Assembly (NCBI GenBank): GCA_016786485.1 | Contig: JAEUWD010000051.1 | Coordinates: 1 to 64,000, forward strand | Source of the DNA: Bacteriovoracaceae bacterium | GTDB lineage: Bacteria > Bdellovibrionota > Bacteriovoracia > Bacteriovoracales > Bacteriovoracaceae | Length of the DNA: 64,000 bases | Reading direction: 5' to 3' | Shown: positions 60,492 through 64,000 of the stretch, one piece after another | Position numbering within the stretch: the first letter of the stretch is position 1 | Layout: the number at the start of each line of letters is the position of its first letter | Program-made: the position numbers and the translations under genes | The notes under the pieces: generated by a model | What the model was told of the DNA's origin: nothing | Database searches by the model: none | What the model saw: the letters and a program-made list of their open reading frames with translations, nothing else

Positions 60492-62612
60492 ATGATTAAC
60501 AACAAACAGGAATTCTCATTTAAATTTGGTGATAAAGAGATCACCATTGAAACTGGCCGTTTAGCTAAACAAGCAGATGGTGCAGTTCTCGTTACGAGCG
60601 GTGGTACGCAAGTACTCGTTACCGCTTGTTCAGCTCGCGAAGTCAACGATAGCCAAGACTTCTTCCCATTAATGGTAGATTACAAAGAAAAGTTTTTTGC
60701 CGGAGGTAAATTCTTAGGTGGATTCTTCAAGCGTGAAGGTCGCCCTGGAAACCACGAAATTCTTCTGATGAGAATTATCGATCGCCCACTTCGTCCATTA
60801 TTCCCAGAAGGGTATATGTTCGAAACTATTATCATGGCGCAAGTTCTTTCATATGATGAAGAGCATGACCCAGAAATTTTGGCCGGTTTAGGAGCTTCAG
60901 CAGCTCTAGCGATTTCTGATATCCCATTCAATGGTCCATTAGGTTTCTGCCGTGTTGGTAAAATCAATAATGAATTTGTTTTAAATCCAAGCCATGAAGA
61001 GATTAAAAAATCTGAGATGGAAATCATGGTAGCTGCAAGTGATAAAGCGGTACTCATGGTTGAAGGTGAAGCAAAAGAAGTAAGTGAAGAAGACATGCTC
61101 GGAGCGATTAACTTTGCTCACGATAGTATTAAAATTTTCTGCGCTAAACTTAATGACATGGTTAAAAAAGTTGGTAAGACGAAGCGTGCTTTCGAATCAG
61201 CTGCTCCAAATAAGAAATTAATTGAACAAGTTGAAAAAGATTTCATTAAGGAAGCTCGTGCTTGTTTAGCGATCAATCCTAAACTAGAGCGCCAAGAAGC
61301 TTCTCGCCAATTACAACTAACAATTAAGGAAGCTTTAGCTTTAGCTCCAGAGAAATTTGGTCTAACTGAGGATTCATCTTTCTCAAAAGAAGCTCGTAAG
61401 GCAACTGAAGAGCTACTTTATAAAATCATGCGTGCTGATATCATCAACGATGATAAACGTATTGGTGGTCGTAAATTAGATGAGATTCGTCCGATTGAAA
61501 CAGAAGTAAACCTACTTAAAAAAGTTCACGGTTCTTCGCTTTTTACACGCGGTGAAACTCAGGTTCTTGCAGCAGTTACTATCGGCGGAAAAGATGGCGA
61601 ACAAATGAGTGATCGTTTGAGCGGTATTTTCTACGATAAGTTTTATCTACACTATACTTTTGCTCCTTACTCAGTCGGTGAAGCAAGAGGTTACCGTGGA
61701 GTTGGTAGACGTGAAGTTGGACACGGAAATTTAGCTGAACGTGCACTTAAAGTCATGTTACCGACGGAACTTGAATTTCCATATACAGTAAGACTAGCTT
61801 GTGAAGTTACAGAATCTAACGGTTCTTCTTCAATGGGCTCAGTCTGTTCTGGTTCAATGGCGATGATGGATGCAGGTATCCCTCTTTATCGTCCAGTTGC
61901 GGGTATCGCGATGGGATTAATTAAAGAAGGCGATAAGTTCAAAATTCTATCTGACATCTTAGGTGATGAGGATGCTTTAGGTGATATGGACTTTAAATTA
62001 GCTGGTACTGAAAAAGGTATCACGGCGATTCAAATCGATATCAAAATTACTGGTTTAGATAATGCCATTATGAAGAAGGCCCTTTCTCAAGCGAAGACAG
62101 GCCGTCTGCATATCTTAAAAGAAATGGCGAAAACAATTAGTAGCACAAGAGGTCAGTTCAAAGCTGGCGTTCCAACTATCGTGATGACAAAAATCGATAA
62201 AGATAGAATCGGTGCTTTAATTGGCCCAGGCGGAAAAAACATTAAAGGTCTTCAAGAGAAATACAGTGTAACCATTGATATTTCAGAAGAAGGCGATGTT
62301 AAAATCCTAAGTGCTGATAGTGATATTAACGAGAAAGTAAAAAATCTCATCAATATGCAAATCAATGGTCCAGCTATTGGTTCAGACTATCAAGCAACTG
62401 TTCAGACGATTAAAGAATATGGTGCTTTCGTTGAAATCGCTGATGGCGTTTCAGGCTTAGTGCATATTTCTGAAATTACTGATGCTCGCGTAAATGATGC
62501 TAACGAATACTTAGCTGAAGGCGATGTCGTAACAGTAAGAGTTCTCGACATCGATAGATTCGGTAAGATTAAGCTTTCAATCAAAGCTGTTAAGCCAATG
62601 GAAAAGAAATAG
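60492..62612 (+). CDS. pnp: Polyribonucleotide nucleotidyltransferase (PNPase)
   Basis: Phosphorolytic 3'-5' exoribonuclease of RNA turnover, 706 aa. Two RNase PH-like domains: FFKREGRPGNHEILLMRIIDRPLRPLFPEGY in the first and the second with LFTRGETQVLAAVTIGGK and FPYTVRLACEVTESNGSSSMGSVCSGSMAMMDAG. KH domain: IGALIGPGGKNIKGLQE (GxxG). S1 domain: YQATVQTIKEYGAFVEIADGVSGLVHISEI. AAAAGGAG Shine-Dalgarno. A strong terminator follows. Placed after rpsO as in most bacteria, but separated by a terminator. Confidence 0.98.
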   Translation: MINNKQEFSFKFGDKEITIETGRLAKQADGAVLVTSGGTQVLVTACSAREVNDSQDFFPLMVDYKEKFFAGGKFLGGFFKREGRPGNHEILLMRIIDRPLRPLFPEGYMFETIIMAQVLSYDEEHDPEILAGLGASAALAISDIPFNGPLGFCRVGKINNEFVLNPSHEEIKKSEMEIMVAASDKAVLMVEGEAKEVSEEDMLGAINFAHDSIKIFCAKLNDMVKKVGKTKRAFESAAPNKKLIEQVEKDFIKEARACLAINPKLERQEASRQLQLTIKEALALAPEKFGLTEDSSFSKEARKATEELLYKIMRADIINDDKRIGGRKLDEIRPIETEVNLLKKVHGSSLFTRGETQVLAAVTIGGKDGEQMSDRLSGIFYDKFYLHYTFAPYSVGEARGYRGVGRREVGHGNLAERALKVMLPTELEFPYTVRLACEVTESNGSSSMGSVCSGSMAMMDAGIPLYRPVAGIAMGLIKEGDKFKILSDILGDEDALGDMDFKLAGTEKGITAIQIDIKITGLDNAIMKKALSQAKTGRLHILKEMAKTISSTRGQFKAGVPTIVMTKIDKDRIGALIGPGGKNIKGLQEKYSVTIDISEEGDVKILSADSDINEKVKNLINMQINGPAIGSDYQATVQTIKEYGAFVEIADGVSGLVHISEITDARVNDANEYLAEGDVVTVRVLDIDRFGKIKLSIKAVKPMEKK

Positions 62613-62621
62613 TTAAAATAA

Positions 62622-62649
62622 AAAAGGGCCCTTTCGGGCCCTTTTTTTT
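62622..62649 (+). terminator. Intrinsic terminator after pnp
   Basis: A perfect 10-bp stem AAAAGGGCCC / GGGCCCTTTT (62622-62631 with 62636-62645) around TTTC, ending in a T run to 62649. The stem is symmetric, with an A run on the left, so it can also serve the convergent minus-strand gene. Confidence 0.92.
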
Positions 62650-62659
62650 GTCTTATTTT

Positions 62660-63220
62660 TTACTTAGTTTCTTCTGTTGATACTGGCGCTGTTTCTGGTT
62701 TAGGTAACTTCTTGCAACTTAGTTTCTCATTATGAACAATATAATTTCCATTATCTTGATAATCAAAATCAGTGCTGTAGTATTCAACCGTTTCAGCTGA
62801 AGTGAGCCTTAAATCAACATAAGCATTGCTGCTGCCATAAAGTCCGGCCACAAAATAGCTGGCATAGAGACGATCTTGTTTGCAGCGAACAGAATTAAAG
62901 CTAAGAGCGACCGCATGCAGGTTAAGCACCATTTCTTTTGATTCAAAAACTCTTTCACAAGCATTGTAGTTAGGGACAAATGCTACCCGCAGGGCGAAAT
63001 CTTCTTGTTCCATGTAAACTGTGGCATAAGTTTCTTCCAATTCGAAAAAGATATTGGTCTTAGCAGCTTCAGTTTTAAGATTGGTTTTTACCCCATTCTC
63101 CATTTCGTAATACTCATAACTTCCTTCACAACTGTAAGTCGCAGCATAGTCGATGACGAAGGCCTCTTCTTGAGCATGTAGGCTCAGATTAAAAAGTAGC
63201 GTAAGAACTAATGTAGACAT
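62660..63220 (-). CDS. Secreted protein of unknown function
   Basis: A 186-residue protein with signal peptide MSTLVLTLLFNLSLHA and a mature beta-rich domain (AATYSCEGSYEYYEME, VYMEQEDFALRVAFVPNYNACERVFE, LSCKKL) with four cysteines, ending in a short Pro/Thr-rich tail. Start supported by an AGGGGG sequence 6 nt upstream. Layout (short signal, beta-rich, paired Cys) is like the 139-residue protein at 20.3 kb but without clear identity. Function unknown. Confidence 0.65.
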   Translation of the reverse strand: MSTLVLTLLFNLSLHAQEEAFVIDYAATYSCEGSYEYYEMENGVKTNLKTEAAKTNIFFELEETYATVYMEQEDFALRVAFVPNYNACERVFESKEMVLNLHAVALSFNSVRCKQDRLYASYFVAGLYGSSNAYVDLRLTSAETVEYYSTDFDYQDNGNYIVHNEKLSCKKLPKPETAPVSTEETK

Positions 63221-63328
63221 GTGTTTCCCCCTCGGTTGTAAAAAACCTCCAAATTATTCCGTTTATTATTTCTATTGTCCACTTACGACTGGCCAGAGTA
63301 AGGAAGTGTTAAGTAATATTTGCAGGTT

Positions 63329-63781
63329 ATGAAAATAAAAATCAAAAAATTACCACATTTTGATGAATCCTTAGGACTTCCCAAATATGAGACGAGCGGT
63401 GCGGCAGGAGCTGATATCAGGGCATGCTTAGGCGCCGGTGATAAAATTGTCATTCCTGCCGGAGCGAGAACCTTGATTCCAACAGGATTAGCACTTGAAA
63501 TTCAAGCTGGGTATGAAGTGCAAATTCGCCCTCGCTCAGGCTTATCACTGAAAACGGGATTACTCGTGGTGAATAGCCCAGGCACTATTGATTCCGATTA
63601 TCGAGGCGAATTAAAAATTATTCTAGGAAACCTTTCACCAAAAGATGAAGTCATAACTCATGGCGATCGTATCGCTCAAATGGTTATCGCACCTGTGATA
63701 CAAGCTGAGTTTGAAGCAGTAGACGAGCTTTCATCAACCGAACGTGGCAGTGGTGGTTTTGGTTCAACCGGTAGGAGATAA
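63329..63781 (+). CDS. dut: dUTP diphosphatase (dUTPase)
   Basis: Trimeric dUTPase, hydrolysing dUTP to dUMP so uracil is kept out of DNA. I start at the ATG at 63329 (MKIKIKKLPHFDESLGLPKYETSGAAG, 150 aa); the frame opens three codons earlier with a TTG. The five family motifs are present: AGADIRA, PRSGLSLKTGLL, NSPGTIDSDYRGELKIIL, GDRIAQMVIAPV and RGSGGFGSTGR. Length matches the E. coli enzyme (151 aa). The next gene starts 0 bp after its stop. Confidence 0.96.
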   Translation: MKIKIKKLPHFDESLGLPKYETSGAAGADIRACLGAGDKIVIPAGARTLIPTGLALEIQAGYEVQIRPRSGLSLKTGLLVVNSPGTIDSDYRGELKIILGNLSPKDEVITHGDRIAQMVIAPVIQAEFEAVDELSSTERGSGGFGSTGRR

Positions 63782-64000
63782 ATGATGGCGATAAAGATTC
63801 CATACAAAACAGTGAAAAATTCAAAAGAAGCTTTCGAAGCGATTAAAAAAAATATTACAGTCGAAGAAATTGAAAAATACAAAGTGAAAGCAGAGCTTAA
63901 GTATGATGAAGATAAAAAAATCATTTATGCTTCAGGTAGTGGCTTTGAACTCGTAGTGAAATTTTTGGAGAAAGAATTGGAACTTGATCTACAATTAGCT
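63782..64000 (+). CDS. Protein of unknown function, 3'-truncated by window edge
   Basis: ATG directly after the dut stop (ATGATG), open to base 64000 (73 codons seen). The N-terminal sequence is basic and Lys/Glu-rich (MAIKIPYKTVKNSKEAFEAIKKN), followed by KYDEDKKIIYASGSGFELVVKFLEKEL. The short 'G-S-G-F-E-L' strand followed by a charged one recalls polyhydroxyalkanoic-acid-system-type small proteins, but the match is too weak to name it. Likely translated together with dut. Confidence 0.6.
   Translation, partial: MMAIKIPYKTVKNSKEAFEAIKKNITVEEIEKYKVKAELKYDEDKKIIYASGSGFELVVKFLEKELELDLQLA

Noticed and set aside
1-64000. tRNA, rRNA, insertion sequences, integrase or attachment sites
   Set aside because: No cloverleaf, CCA-ended gene, rRNA-like stretch, transposase motif or terminal inverted repeat pair was recognised by reading; a covariance-model or IS database search was not possible here.

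Overview
The window is AT-rich (roughly 40% GC by eye) bacterial chromosome, densely packed with Gram-negative-type genes. Signal-peptide proteins of unknown function are abundant, and there are several C-terminal beta-barrel-like proteins, lipoproteins and a proteobacterial-type RpoH. The mixture (a mevalonate-pathway cluster, the PrkA/YhbH/SpoVR operon, many orphan secreted proteins, a tandem U32 pair) suggests Bdellovibrionota, most likely the Bacteriovoracales (Bacteriovorax/Peredibacter-like) side. That placement is inference; no rRNA or tRNA gene is present to anchor it.

Layout. 1-2.5 kb: 3' end of a large leucine-rich-repeat surface protein. 2.5-6.6 kb (minus): phosphate uptake operon pstS-pstC-pstA-pstB2-pstB1. 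Its two ATPases carry complementary losses of catalytic motifs, as in an asymmetric heterodimer, and no phoU follows. 6.7-14 kb (minus): a lipoprotein, a small lipoprotein plus a baeRF-type protein, an NhaR-like regulator, an overlooked 34-residue membrane protein, arginine decarboxylase speA, a small lipoprotein, and an SGNH-like protein followed by a cyclic-nucleotide-binding protein. 14-16.5 kb: two adjacent U32-family genes, one with and one without the Fe-S cysteines. 16.5-21.2 kb: a secreted subtilisin, an RlmL-type methyltransferase, a CBM9-like/RsmI-like pair and two small secreted proteins. 21.2-26.5 kb: complete mevalonate-to-isopentenyl-PP cluster (fni, mvaA, GYDIA-type GHMP kinase, mvaD, mevalonate kinase). 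26.5-39 kb: crotonase, trxB, two related barrel proteins, a YbjQ-like fusion with glpD, a glycine/cysteine-rich secreted protein and a large coiled-coil secreted pair.

39-45.3 kb looks like accessory DNA: a mazEF toxin-antitoxin module with a visible promoter/operator, HAD hydrolase, flavin reductase-like protein, stand-alone receiver, cupin, a periplasmic-binding-protein/hybrid-histidine-kinase pair and a broken or orphan ORF. 45.3-54.6 kb returns to core functions: secA, an M23 peptidase and a PP2C phosphatase on the minus strand, divergent from prkA-yhbH-spoVR. 54.6-64 kb: an aromatic/cysteine-rich secreted protein, a class IV aminotransferase, two unknown exported proteins, rpoH, rpsO, pnp, an unknown secreted protein, dut and the start of one more gene.

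Together the genes cover phosphate import, polyamine synthesis, isoprenoid synthesis by mevalonate, translation and RNA turnover (rpsO, pnp, RNA-modification enzymes), protein export and stress physiology. No mobile element, CRISPR array, tRNA or rRNA was found.
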